From contig JAZTXM010000017.1 of NCBI GenBank assembly GCA_045636425.1, forward strand, positions 1-52,601: DNA of 52,601 bases, in the 5' to 3' direction. The translations under genes were made by a program, and so were the position numbers. The notes under the pieces were generated by a model, which searched no databases, was not told the DNA's origin, and saw only the letters and a list, made by a program, of their open reading frames with translations. Source of the DNA: UMGS1883 sp045636425. Its GTDB lineage: Bacteria; Bacillota; Clostridia; UMGS1883. Below, in pieces: positions 1 to 6,302 of the stretch; position 1 is the first letter of the stretch; each line of letters opens with the position of its first letter.

Positions 1-26
1 TGTAGGTTTACAATAGATGTGTTACA
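1..26 (+). repeat. IS left terminal inverted repeat
   Basis: This 26-bp end starts TGTAGGTTT and finishes GATGTGTTACA. It matches the reverse complement of 1102-1127 apart from a short central mismatch block. Confidence 0.85.
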
Positions 27-155
27 TTCCGATATATTTTCATACGAGGAAACCTCGTACAAAAACATATCGGTAAAAAAATAATAGCAAGTGGAACTTC
101 TTTGTGTTATAGTTAATTCACCACAAACAAACAAAACATAAAGGAGCCACTTGCT

Positions 156-1106
156 ATGAATACTATAACACAAGATATGAAATTTAGGCAAGCATTAATT
201 AAATATTCTTTTAAATATGGCGTTACCAAAGCTGCCATTCGGTACAAGGTTAACCGTCAATATGTTTATCGTTGGAGAAAAAGATATGACGGAACTTTGC
301 AATCTCTTGCGGATAAATCACATAGACCTCATCATCATCCAAACCAGCATACAGAAGCTGAATTAAAGCTCATCTCTGATATGCGCAAACGCAATCCTAA
401 TGCCGGATTAGTTGTATTTTGGGTAAAGCTTATGCAAAGAGGTTATACACGTTCAATAACAGGACTATACCGTGTTTTACGCAAACAAGGACAAATGGCT
501 GTTAAGTTGCCTAATCCTAAATATATTCCTAAACCCTATGAACAGATGCAATACCCCGGTCAAAGAATACAAATTGATGTAAAATTTGTACCTGACGCTT
601 GTGTTGTAGGTGATGCTGAAGGCAAAAAATTCTATCAGTATACTGCTATTGACGAATATTCAAGATTTCGCTATTTAGAAGCATTTGAAGAACATAGCAC
701 ATATAGTTCTACTATCTTTCTTCAACACGTTTTAAAGAAATTTCCGTTTAAGGTGGAATGTGTTCAAACTGATAACGGTTTCGAGTTTACAAAAAAGCAT
801 GGTAATACACAGAATCCAACTCCAACAATGTTTGAAAGACAGCTTCATTTACTTGGGATACAGCATAAGCTAATCAGACCGTATACCCCAAGACATAACG
901 GAAAAGTTGAGCGTTCACATCGTAAAGATAATGAATATTTTTATGCTACACACAAATTTTATTCATTTGATGACTTTGCAAAACAATTAAAGGTGCATAA
1001 CTATAAATACAATAAGTTTCCTATGAGACCACTTCATTGGAAAGCTCCTGCCGAGTATTTAAAAGCTTTTCTTGATGACGGTGAAATTTTTAAACCAATT
1101 TTGTAA
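156..1106 (+). CDS. IS481-family DDE transposase
   Basis: 316-residue transposase that would catalyse cut/strand transfer of the IS. The N-terminus (about 10-60) is a helix-turn-helix of the IS3/IS481 type (KAAIRYKVNRQYVYRWRKRY). The integrase-core (rve) fold carries the DDE triad: Asp in QIDVKF (~140), Asp in QTDNGFEF (~206) and Glu in HNGKVERSHR (~253). The C-terminus has the usual NY.YN..RP...K.P..YL pattern. Full family length and no frameshift, so probably active. AAGGAG lies about 8 nt upstream of the ATG. It is alone within the element. Confidence 0.93.
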   Translation: MNTITQDMKFRQALIKYSFKYGVTKAAIRYKVNRQYVYRWRKRYDGTLQSLADKSHRPHHHPNQHTEAELKLISDMRKRNPNAGLVVFWVKLMQRGYTRSITGLYRVLRKQGQMAVKLPNPKYIPKPYEQMQYPGQRIQIDVKFVPDACVVGDAEGKKFYQYTAIDEYSRFRYLEAFEEHSTYSSTIFLQHVLKKFPFKVECVQTDNGFEFTKKHGNTQNPTPTMFERQLHLLGIQHKLIRPYTPRHNGKVERSHRKDNEYFYATHKFYSFDDFAKQLKVHNYKYNKFPMRPLHWKAPAEYLKAFLDDGEIFKPIL

Positions 1107-1127
1107 CACATCATTGACAAACCTACA
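1102..1127 (-). repeat. IS right terminal inverted repeat
   Basis: Inverted partner of 1-26. It contains the last codons of the transposase gene (stop TAA at 1104-1106), a compact arrangement common in IS481-type elements. Confidence 0.85.
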
Positions 1128-1157
1128 GTTGAGTTTTATGGAAATTTATAAAATGTA

Positions 1158-1186
1158 TTGCTAATAAAAGAAAAAGGTGATATAAT
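1158..1186 (+). promoter_or_regulatory. Sigma-A promoter for the stalk-domain gene
   Basis: TTGCTA (1158-1163), 17-bp spacer, TATAAT (1181-1186). Initiation would be near 1193, giving a leader of about 295 nt before the TTG start at 1488. It lies just outside the IS right end, so it belongs to the host locus. Confidence 0.6.
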
Positions 1187-1289
1187 AATTAAGCCAAACT
1201 ATTTTAATAATTTATTTTAGGTATTCTATACGGGATAGCTGTATATTTTTGTATGCTATTTTACAAACTACCAATGAATTTGATAAAAG

Positions 1290-1399
1290 CGCAAGTTCCA
1301 TTTGGTGGGATGTATAAAAGTATACCTATCTATTAAAGTAGTTTGGCGACTATCGGAGTTTGCGTTTTTTATGCGTCTGCTCCGGTGGGCGCATTTTTT
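1290..1399 (+). promoter_or_regulatory. Riboswitch-like leader with terminator/antiterminator, class not identified
   Basis: A 10-bp closing helix pairs 1290-1299 (CGCAAGUUCC) with 1355-1364 (GGAGUUUGCG), with two G.U pairs. It encloses 55 nt containing further small hairpins: GUAUA/UAUAC at 1312-1325, CUA/UAG at 1330-1341, or alternatively UAGU/ACUA at 1339-1352. Downstream, AUGCG (1371-1375) pairs with CGCAU (1390-1394), followed by six U, like an intrinsic terminator. CGGAG (1354-1358, mostly inside the closing helix) can instead pair with CUCCG (1380-1384), which would break the terminator. These pairings exclude one another, as in a transcriptional riboswitch. I cannot match the core to a named class. 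Confidence 0.5.
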
Positions 1400-1487
1400 A
1401 ATTTGTAAATAAATAGTGAAGGAGGTTTTAATTTTTGTTCTGCAAATTAAAATGTGCAGTATGAATTTTGAAACGGAGGAACAAAAA

Positions 1488-2183
1488 TTGAAAAGGACAT
1501 TAAAAGGTTATTTGTTAGGATTTTTAAGTGCGACAATTATGATTAGTTGTGTTACAGCTTTTGCGGCAAATACAACTACACTTTACAATGTAATTGCTAA
1601 CGGGATAAAAATCATTATTGATGGACAAAAGCTTAATCCCACAGATGCCAACGGAAATACGGTTGAGCCAATTATTTATAACGGCACAACTTACTTGCCT
1701 GTCAGAGCAATCGCAAATGCACTTGGTAAACCCGTTTATTGGGATGGACCTAATTATACTGTTTATCTTGGTGATAGGATATTGCCCAGTAAAGAATTAA
1801 CTGAAGAAGATAACATTGGGGATTATTGGTATCAATCAGATCATTTGAAAGATAATTATGGAAATATTTATAGCAGAGCGATTACTACAAATGCTGATGA
1901 CAGAACTTTTGAAACATTATGTGCTAAGAAATATTCACGGTTAAAAGGAGTTGTTTATGTTACAGAGGGTTATTCCGGAGACGAAACAAGTCAAATAATA
2001 ATTAAAGCTGATGGTAAAACAATTTATAAATCCCCGGAAATAAATAAAACATCAGCACCTGTGAAATTTGACATAGATATAACAGGTTGTAATGATTTAA
2101 AAATAATATCTACACATAATTTAAGTGATTTTTGGGGTGATTATCCCTATATAAATATTGGGGAACTCAGTTTGTACCAATAA
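1488..2183 (+). CDS. Secreted protein with copper-amine-oxidase-N-like stalk domain and NPCBM-like domain
   Basis: About 231 residues. The TTG at 1488 is chosen because GGAGG sits about 8 nt upstream and translation then starts directly with a signal peptide (MKRTLKG, hydrophobic core, cleavage near AFAA). The more upstream GTG and ATG in this frame give no sensible N-terminus. Residues ~30-90 form a stalk (copper amine oxidase N-terminal-like) domain with the typical NGTTYLPVRAIANALG core. The C-terminal ~110 residues resemble an NPCBM-type carbohydrate-binding beta-sandwich (FETLCAKKYSRLKG, ending NIGELSLY). Probably an exported cell-wall or polysaccharide-associated protein. The gene stands alone, with its own long leader and a terminator. 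The ligand is unknown. Confidence 0.75.
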   Translation: MKRTLKGYLLGFLSATIMISCVTAFAANTTTLYNVIANGIKIIIDGQKLNPTDANGNTVEPIIYNGTTYLPVRAIANALGKPVYWDGPNYTVYLGDRILPSKELTEEDNIGDYWYQSDHLKDNYGNIYSRAITTNADDRTFETLCAKKYSRLKGVVYVTEGYSGDETSQIIIKADGKTIYKSPEINKTSAPVKFDIDITGCNDLKIISTHNLSDFWGDYPYINIGELSLYQ

Positions 2184-2202
2184 GAGTTATTGAGATTAGC
2201 AA

Positions 2203-2268
2203 AAAAAGAACAGGCAAGTCAAGGGTAAATACATAGTTTATTTTACACTTGACAAGCCTGTTCTTTTT
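2203..2268 (+). terminator. Strong intrinsic terminator after the stalk-domain gene
   Basis: AAAAAGAACAGGC plus AAGTCAAG on the left pairs with CTTGACAA plus GCCTGTTCTTTTT on the right, with a loop of about 25 nt. T-rich ends on both sides mean it could work in both directions. Confidence 0.8.
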
Positions 2269-2360
2269 ATAATTAGCACCTAAGTCGGGTTTTGAAAAAT
2301 ATTGCTCTGACTGGCAAAATTCTGCCCACATCATTTTCCTTTGCGGGTGGGCAAAAAAAT

Positions 2361-2453
2361 GCGATATGTTCACGTTGTGAACGCGATATATTTGCTAACG
2401 CAAATTCGATATATTCGCCCATGCAAAAGCGATATGTTTTGCGTACGCAAAAC
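2361..2453. repeat. Array of small hairpins separated by GCGATAT linkers
   Basis: Four successive units each begin with (G/T)CGATAT, at 2361, 2383, 2406 and 2429, followed by a short inverted repeat. The hairpins are GTTCAC/GTGAAC (2368-2382), ATTTGC/GCAAAT (2390-2405), a degenerate one (2413-2428) and GTTTTGC/GCAAAAC (2436-2453). The stem sequences differ from unit to unit while the linker is kept. No ORF with a ribosome site covers it. It fills the gap between two convergent transcription units. Confidence 0.7.
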
Positions 2454-2462
2454 GTTGCGGAA

Positions 2463-2484
2463 AGAAAACCGCAATCGGTTTTCT
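2463..2484 (-). terminator. Terminator hairpin of the L,D-transpeptidase operon
   Basis: Perfect 9-bp stem AGAAAACCG/CGGTTTTCT with a 4-nt loop. Read on the minus strand it ends in a TTTTCTTT run just after the 2501 stop. Confidence 0.55.
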
Positions 2485-2500
2485 ACTGAATTAATATTTG

Positions 2501-3346
2501 TCAGGGCAATATCCTCACAGGCGTACCAACGGCGGTTATGTCAAAGAGGGCTTCTATATCTTCATTATACATCCTAATACATCCGTTTGATGCCGCTGTT
2601 CCTATTGATGCAGGATTATTTGTGCCGTGGATTCCGTACCCTTTTGCGGAAAGCCCCAGCCATCTTGTGCCGTAGGGACCGCCCGGGTCGATCTCTTTAT
2701 TTACCACCTCGAACACGCCCACAGGTGTTGGAGTATCTTCCTTTCCCGTAGCTACAATATATTCTCTGAAAATACTTCCGTTTTTGTAGACCGTCAGCCT
2801 TTTTGCACCGATGTTTACAATGATTTCTATGGGGGAGGGTGCAAGAGGAATACAGATAATCTGCCCAACGCGAAGATTACGGGGATTAATGTCGGGGTTA
2901 ATTCTTAAAATTTCCTCAGCCTCCACCCCGAAAGATGCGGCAATGGCACGGATGGTATCACCGCTTCTTATTACATAGAAATTGCGTGTGGGGCACATGG
3001 GCGGCTCCTGGAATTTCTCTGCTATGCAGATTCTTTGCCCCACTTGAAGATTGTAGGGGTCAATATCGGGATTCGTTCTTAACAGTGCCTCTACATCAGT
3101 GCCGAACCGAAGGGAAATGGATAATAGTGTGTCCCCCTCGTTAATGTTATATGGGAGCGTGCCTACAGGGCATGTTACGGGTTGATTGGTTGCCGATATT
3201 ACGCAAATCCGCCTGCCTGCGGGGAGATTCACAGGATCAAGCCCCGGATTCAGCCGAAGTATATTTTCGGGAGTTGTATCAAATTTTGCCGCAATGGTAA
3301 AGAGAATATCTCCCTCCTGTATAATATAAAACTGTCCACAAGCCAT
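2501..3346 (-). CDS. LysM (x3) L,D-transpeptidase, YkuD type
   Basis: 281 residues. Three LysM peptidoglycan-binding repeats (about 5-49, 64-108, 122-166, each with GDT/GDI and a conserved C.P or C.. end) precede a YkuD L,D-transpeptidase domain (173-281). The catalytic signature is complete: His240 in GIHGTNN, Ser254-Asn-Gly-Cys256, Arg258. It would cross-link or trim cortex/wall peptides through a Cys acyl-enzyme. There is no signal peptide, as in the Bacillus spore-coat YkuD-type proteins, suggesting action in the mother cell or spore coat (inference). The start codon overlaps the stop of the upstream gene (TAATG), so translation is probably coupled. Confidence 0.88.
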   Translation of the reverse strand: MACGQFYIIQEGDILFTIAAKFDTTPENILRLNPGLDPVNLPAGRRICVISATNQPVTCPVGTLPYNINEGDTLLSISLRFGTDVEALLRTNPDIDPYNLQVGQRICIAEKFQEPPMCPTRNFYVIRSGDTIRAIAASFGVEAEEILRINPDINPRNLRVGQIICIPLAPSPIEIIVNIGAKRLTVYKNGSIFREYIVATGKEDTPTPVGVFEVVNKEIDPGGPYGTRWLGLSAKGYGIHGTNNPASIGTAASNGCIRMYNEDIEALFDITAVGTPVRILP

Positions 3347-3996
3347 TACTCACTCGTCACCTCCGTTCCTACGGGAACAAGGTTAAATACAGTGTCCATG
3401 TCATTGTCGGAAAGGATGATGTCCCGACTGCTTCTCTGTGCAGATTTTGAGGAAATTGCAATATCGGGGACAAGGGTATTGAGCCTCTTTTTTCCTCCGA
3501 AGGAGGTATCTATCTGTTTTTGTACAATGGCAGAGGAAAATTCTCCCATGGGATTTGTGCAGTTAAAGGAAACACTGTCTCCCGAATTATATGACAGGGT
3601 AAGGAGATTGCGGCTTAAAACAATACAAAGCTTGGGCGGTGCCAACGGTATACAAAGAATCATGCCATCGTAAAGGTCATCGGGGTCAATGCCTATATTT
3701 GAATAAAGAATTTGTGCACTGCTTACACCAAAATAGTCGGCAATGGAATCTATTGTATCTCCTTGATGTACTACATAATAATTGGTTGTTCTGCAAGCGG
3801 GATAATAGCTCAGCGGTTGGGGGATACAAAGCTCGTCACCCACGTTTATTAAGTTTATGTTTTCTATGGAATTAATTTCGGCAAGCCTTGACACGCTTGT
3901 TTCAAAGGTTTTAGCAATAGTGTAAAGAGTATCGCCTTGGCGGACCGTGTAGGGGAAGCTGCCGGCAGGACAGTTCCACTTAAAATTACAGCTCAT
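3346..3996 (-). CDS. LysM (x2) protein with degenerate, catalytically dead YkuD-like tail
   Basis: 216 residues with two LysM repeats (about 14-58 and 72-116). The tail (121-216) can be aligned to the YkuD domain of the next gene through RNLLTLSYNSG (versus AKRLTVYKNG) and the end DNDMDTVFNLVPVGTEV (versus NEDIEALFDITAVGTPV). At the catalytic positions the His becomes Ser182 and the Cys becomes Asp192; the Arg becomes Ile194 and about six residues are deleted. No signal peptide; Cys-rich N-terminus. Coupled to the active enzyme by TAATG, so probably a partner or regulatory pseudoenzyme. The alternative is simple decay after duplication, but the frame is open and has a good ribosome site. Confidence 0.8.
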   Translation of the reverse strand: MSCNFKWNCPAGSFPYTVRQGDTLYTIAKTFETSVSRLAEINSIENINLINVGDELCIPQPLSYYPACRTTNYYVVHQGDTIDSIADYFGVSSAQILYSNIGIDPDDLYDGMILCIPLAPPKLCIVLSRNLLTLSYNSGDSVSFNCTNPMGEFSSAIVQKQIDTSFGGKKRLNTLVPDIAISSKSAQRSSRDIILSDNDMDTVFNLVPVGTEVTSE

Positions 3997-4004
3997 AAAA
4001 AAAT

Positions 4005-4033
4005 CACCTCATGAACATGGTATTCACGAGGCG
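4005..4033 (-). promoter_or_regulatory. Terminator-like hairpin whose 3' arm carries the Shine-Dalgarno
   Basis: On the minus strand an 11-bp stem (CGCCUCGUGAA pairing with UUCAUGAGGUG through G.U pairs, 7-nt loop) is followed by a U run that ends directly at the ATG of the LysM gene (3996). The 3' arm contains the GAGGUG ribosome site. The wobbles make it stable only as minus-strand RNA. It could terminate read-through from the upstream GTPase gene and mask the ribosome site at once. Confidence 0.55.
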
Positions 4034-4042
4034 GTCTTTTTG

Positions 4043-4987
4043 TTAATAAAATGTTGCAAGCTCCTGCTCGGGAGGGGAGGTTATTGCCGTTTCTTCAATA
4101 TGAATTACGGGTCCCTTTCCCTGATAGAATTTGCAGTATTCAATTTTTATGGAGCCTGTCACCATAATCCAGTCACGGCTTTTTATGTTGTGCTTGCCCT
4201 TGCATATGCACACAATGGGGCTGTATTCCACATCGTCAATACAGCAGGTCATGATATGGCGTCCTGCCACGAAGGTGTTATCGGGCATCCTGTTGTCATA
4301 AGCACAGATTCCGCGGAATTTGATTTTCTTGCCGTTGTATTTATCGGTTTCTTCAAGGAGGTCACGATACCACAGTGCGTAATCCGAATCCTCGATTTTA
4401 ATAAGCGGTGCATTAATATCAAAGGGAAGCGGGTCCTCGATGTCGTCATATTCCACAGTGCCGTCGGGATATTCGTAGGCAATGTCGGCTCTGCGGCTAA
4501 CTCCACGGACGATTTTATGAAGCTCTGTTTTGTCAATGCTTTTATCCATTCTGTTGAACACTACAAGCTCGCAAAATCTCAGTTTATCCACGGTTTGATT
4601 ACGCATGTTGGCATTGTAATTTAAGAAAGTGGTTGCATCGGCAAACATCATGCATTGAACAAGTGTAAATCCTTTCGGGAAAGAGGCGAGGAGATCTTCG
4701 GTCTTCCACATTCCGTTATATTCTATAATTACTCTTTCGCATGCGGTTTCCTTTTGCAGTGCAGTAAGTTTTTTGGGTGTAATTTCTTCGGGAGAATCAA
4801 AGACCTTTAAGGTAACATTACTTCCCGAGAAAAGCGAAGGCTCGTATTCCTCCACACCCTCTTCACAAATGATAAGCAAGGTTTTTTCTCCGTTATTAAA
4901 GCGGACATCGCAAAGAGTGTCCTGAATGAATTTTGTCTTTCCTGATTCAAGGAAGCCTAAAAATAAATATACGGGAATTTCTTTCAT
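4043..4987 (-). CDS. COG0523/CobW-like GTPase fused to a YcgQ/DUF1980-type domain
   Basis: 314 residues. The N-terminal half has a SIMIBI P-loop GFLESGKT (10-17) and the G4 variant NRMD (normally NKxD), typical of the COG0523 metallochaperone GTPases, but not their CxCC metal motif. The C-terminal ~100 residues (KIKFRGICAYDN, RHIMTCCIDDVEYS, WIMVTGSIK) match the C-terminal domain of the TIGR03943/YcgQ family, whose Bacillus member sits in a zinc-regulated cluster with a permease. It lies 12 nt downstream of a second COG0523 gene, in one operon. Inferred role: metal delivery or trafficking under zinc limitation. Confidence 0.7.
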   Translation of the reverse strand: MKEIPVYLFLGFLESGKTKFIQDTLCDVRFNNGEKTLLIICEEGVEEYEPSLFSGSNVTLKVFDSPEEITPKKLTALQKETACERVIIEYNGMWKTEDLLASFPKGFTLVQCMMFADATTFLNYNANMRNQTVDKLRFCELVVFNRMDKSIDKTELHKIVRGVSRRADIAYEYPDGTVEYDDIEDPLPFDINAPLIKIEDSDYALWYRDLLEETDKYNGKKIKFRGICAYDNRMPDNTFVAGRHIMTCCIDDVEYSPIVCICKGKHNIKSRDWIMVTGSIKIEYCKFYQGKGPVIHIEETAITSPPEQELATFY

Positions 4988-4999
4988 ATTAATTTCTCC

Positions 5000-6157
5000 T
5001 TATACCCCGAAAAGCTGGGATATCTTTTCTTCATTGATATTTGCACCTATTACACAGATTCTTCCGATTGTGCTGCTGCTTCCGCTTCTTACATCGGCTT
5101 CACCGGGAACGTAGTCAAAATGAATCCATCCGTCCACACCCTTTACAATTCCCTTAGCACGAAGCACTGTGCCGTAGCTGATGCTTTCAAGCTCTCTTAA
5201 AATGTTTTCAATTTCTTCTTTCGTGAAAGAACGCACAGTTTCCTTGCCCCAGCTTGTAAATACCTCATCGGCATGATGATGGTGATGGTCGTGACAACCG
5301 CAGTCGCAATGCTCATCATGGTGGTGATGATGCTCATGGCAATCGCAATGTTCGTCGTGTTCATGATGATGCTCATGGCAGTGACAGTGTTCATCATGCT
5401 CGTGATGATGCTCGTGACAATCACAATGGTCTCCGTGTTCATGATGATGCTCGTGACAATCGCAATGTTCGCCGTGTTCATGATGATGTTCATGACAGTC
5501 GCAATGCTCATGATGATGGTGATGATGTTCTTCTTTAAGAGCCTCTAAATCCTTTTCCAGTGTGGTGTGGTTTTCTATTGCATCAAGGACTATCTTGCCG
5601 TCAATTTCCTCCCAGTCGGTTGTGATAATCTGTGCATCCTTGTTATGCTCTCTTATGAGCTTAACGCACTCACTAAGCTTGTCCTCGGAGAGAGAAGCCG
5701 TGTGACTAAGTATAATACACGATGCATTTTCAATCTGGTCATTGTAGAACTCGCCGAAATTTTTCATGTACATTTTGCATTTTTTTGCATCTGCAACAGC
5801 GCAGAAACTGTTAAGGAGCGTCTTTTCATCCGTTACACCCTTAACCGCACGGATAACATCGCTGAGCTTTCCCACTCCCGACGGCTCAATCAGAATTCTG
5901 TCGGGGGCGTATTCTTTTTTCACTTTTTCCAGAGCCTCGGCAAAATCACCCACAAGGGAGCAGCAAATACAGCCCGAATTCATTTCATTTACCTGTATTC
6001 CCGCCTCCTGCATAAAGCCACCGTCAATACCGATTTCACCAAACTCATTTTCAATTAAAACGAGCTTTTCTCCGCTATACGCTTCCTTAATCAGCTTTTT
6101 TATGAGAGTGGTTTTTCCTGCTCCCAAAAAGCCCGAAAAAATATCTATTTTTGTCAT
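5000..6157 (-). CDS. COG0523 zinc metallochaperone GTPase with His/Cys-rich tandem repeat
   Basis: About 385 residues from the ATG at 6157, chosen because AAGGAATGA lies 8 nt upstream and the protein then starts MTKIDIFSGFLGAGKTT. P-loop GFLGAGKTT, ENEFGE, the CxCC motif (GCICC) and IEPSG are canonical for ZagA/YciC/YeiR-type GTPases. An insertion of about 90 residues carries repeats of EHCDCHEHHHEH, a likely Zn(II)-binding buffer. The C-terminal CobW_C domain follows (AKGIVKGVDGWIHFDYVPG). These proteins are thought to deliver zinc to client enzymes during starvation. It has its own strong promoter at 6185-6213 and is divergent from the ZnuA gene, about 60 bp from a Fur/Zur-type box. Confidence 0.87.
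   Translation of the reverse strand: MTKIDIFSGFLGAGKTTLIKKLIKEAYSGEKLVLIENEFGEIGIDGGFMQEAGIQVNEMNSGCICCSLVGDFAEALEKVKKEYAPDRILIEPSGVGKLSDVIRAVKGVTDEKTLLNSFCAVADAKKCKMYMKNFGEFYNDQIENASCIILSHTASLSEDKLSECVKLIREHNKDAQIITTDWEEIDGKIVLDAIENHTTLEKDLEALKEEHHHHHHEHCDCHEHHHEHGEHCDCHEHHHEHGDHCDCHEHHHEHDEHCHCHEHHHEHDEHCDCHEHHHHHDEHCDCGCHDHHHHHADEVFTSWGKETVRSFTKEEIENILRELESISYGTVLRAKGIVKGVDGWIHFDYVPGEADVRSGSSSTIGRICVIGANINEEKISQLFGV
5271..5535 (-). repeat. In-frame ~39-bp tandem repeats encoding His/Cys metal-binding units
   Basis: About five near-identical 39-bp units (13 codons each: EHCDCHEHHHEHG/D), flanked by poly-His stretches, lie inside the COG0523 gene. Differences between units are mostly synonymous or D/G/E swaps. 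Such repeats can change copy number by slippage without breaking the frame. Confidence 0.8.
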
Positions 6158-6184
6158 AAATAAAATCATTCCTTTCAAGGTTTT

Positions 6185-6213
6185 ATTATAAAACTTTTTT
6201 TCCTTTTAGTCAA
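6185..6213 (-). promoter_or_regulatory. Promoter for the COG0523 operon
   Basis: On the minus strand TTGACT (6213-6208), 17-bp spacer, TATAAT (6190-6185). Initiation near 6178 leaves a leader of about 20 nt holding only the ribosome site. Confidence 0.75.
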
Positions 6214-6229
6214 TATTTAAGAATGCAAC

Positions 6230-6258
6230 TTGACAAAATATTGCAACAATAGTAAAAT
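6230..6258 (+). promoter_or_regulatory. Promoter for the ZnuA-like gene
   Basis: TTGACA (6230-6235), 17-bp spacer, TAAAAT (6253-6258). The Fur/Zur-type box starts about 14 bp after the -10, over the start of transcription. Confidence 0.75.
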
Positions 6259-6272
6259 GATAAGGTCAAATA

Positions 6273-6287
6273 TGAGAATGATTTTCA
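6273..6287 (+). promoter_or_regulatory. Fur/Zur-type operator
   Basis: TGAGAAT-G-ATTTTCA is a 7-1-7 inverted repeat close to the consensus TGATAATNATTATCA bound by Fur-family repressors. It lies just downstream of the -10 of the znuA-like promoter, where bound repressor would block transcription. The neighbouring genes point to Zur (zinc) rather than Fur (iron), but the sequence alone cannot decide. Confidence 0.65.
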
Positions 6288-6302
6288 AATTGGAGCGTTA
6301 TT

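Larger units (their letters stand above)
1..1127 (+). mobile_element. IS481-family-like insertion sequence, complete
   Basis: A single transposase gene is bounded by 26-bp terminal inverted repeats. The left end (1-26) and the right end (1102-1127) both begin with TGTAGGTTT and end inward with GATGTGTTACA, differing only in a few central positions. The TGT...ACA termini and the one-ORF layout fit IS481-type elements. The transposase stop codon lies inside the right repeat. Because the window begins at base 1 of the left repeat, the target-site duplication cannot be seen. It may be an assembly edge produced by a multicopy IS. Confidence 0.88.

Noticed and set aside
2361..2453. CRISPR array
   Set aside because: The conserved linker is only 7 nt and the intervening pieces are self-complementary; spacing is too short for repeat-spacer units.
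3182..3673. 163-residue plus-strand ORF
   Set aside because: Antisense to the LysM/transpeptidase pair, whose domains are clear on the minus strand.
5271..5535. CRISPR-like or satellite array
   Set aside because: The repeats are back to back with no spacers and encode in-frame His/Cys units of the COG0523 GTPase. The long plus-strand ORF here (MMMVMVV...) is its antisense shadow.
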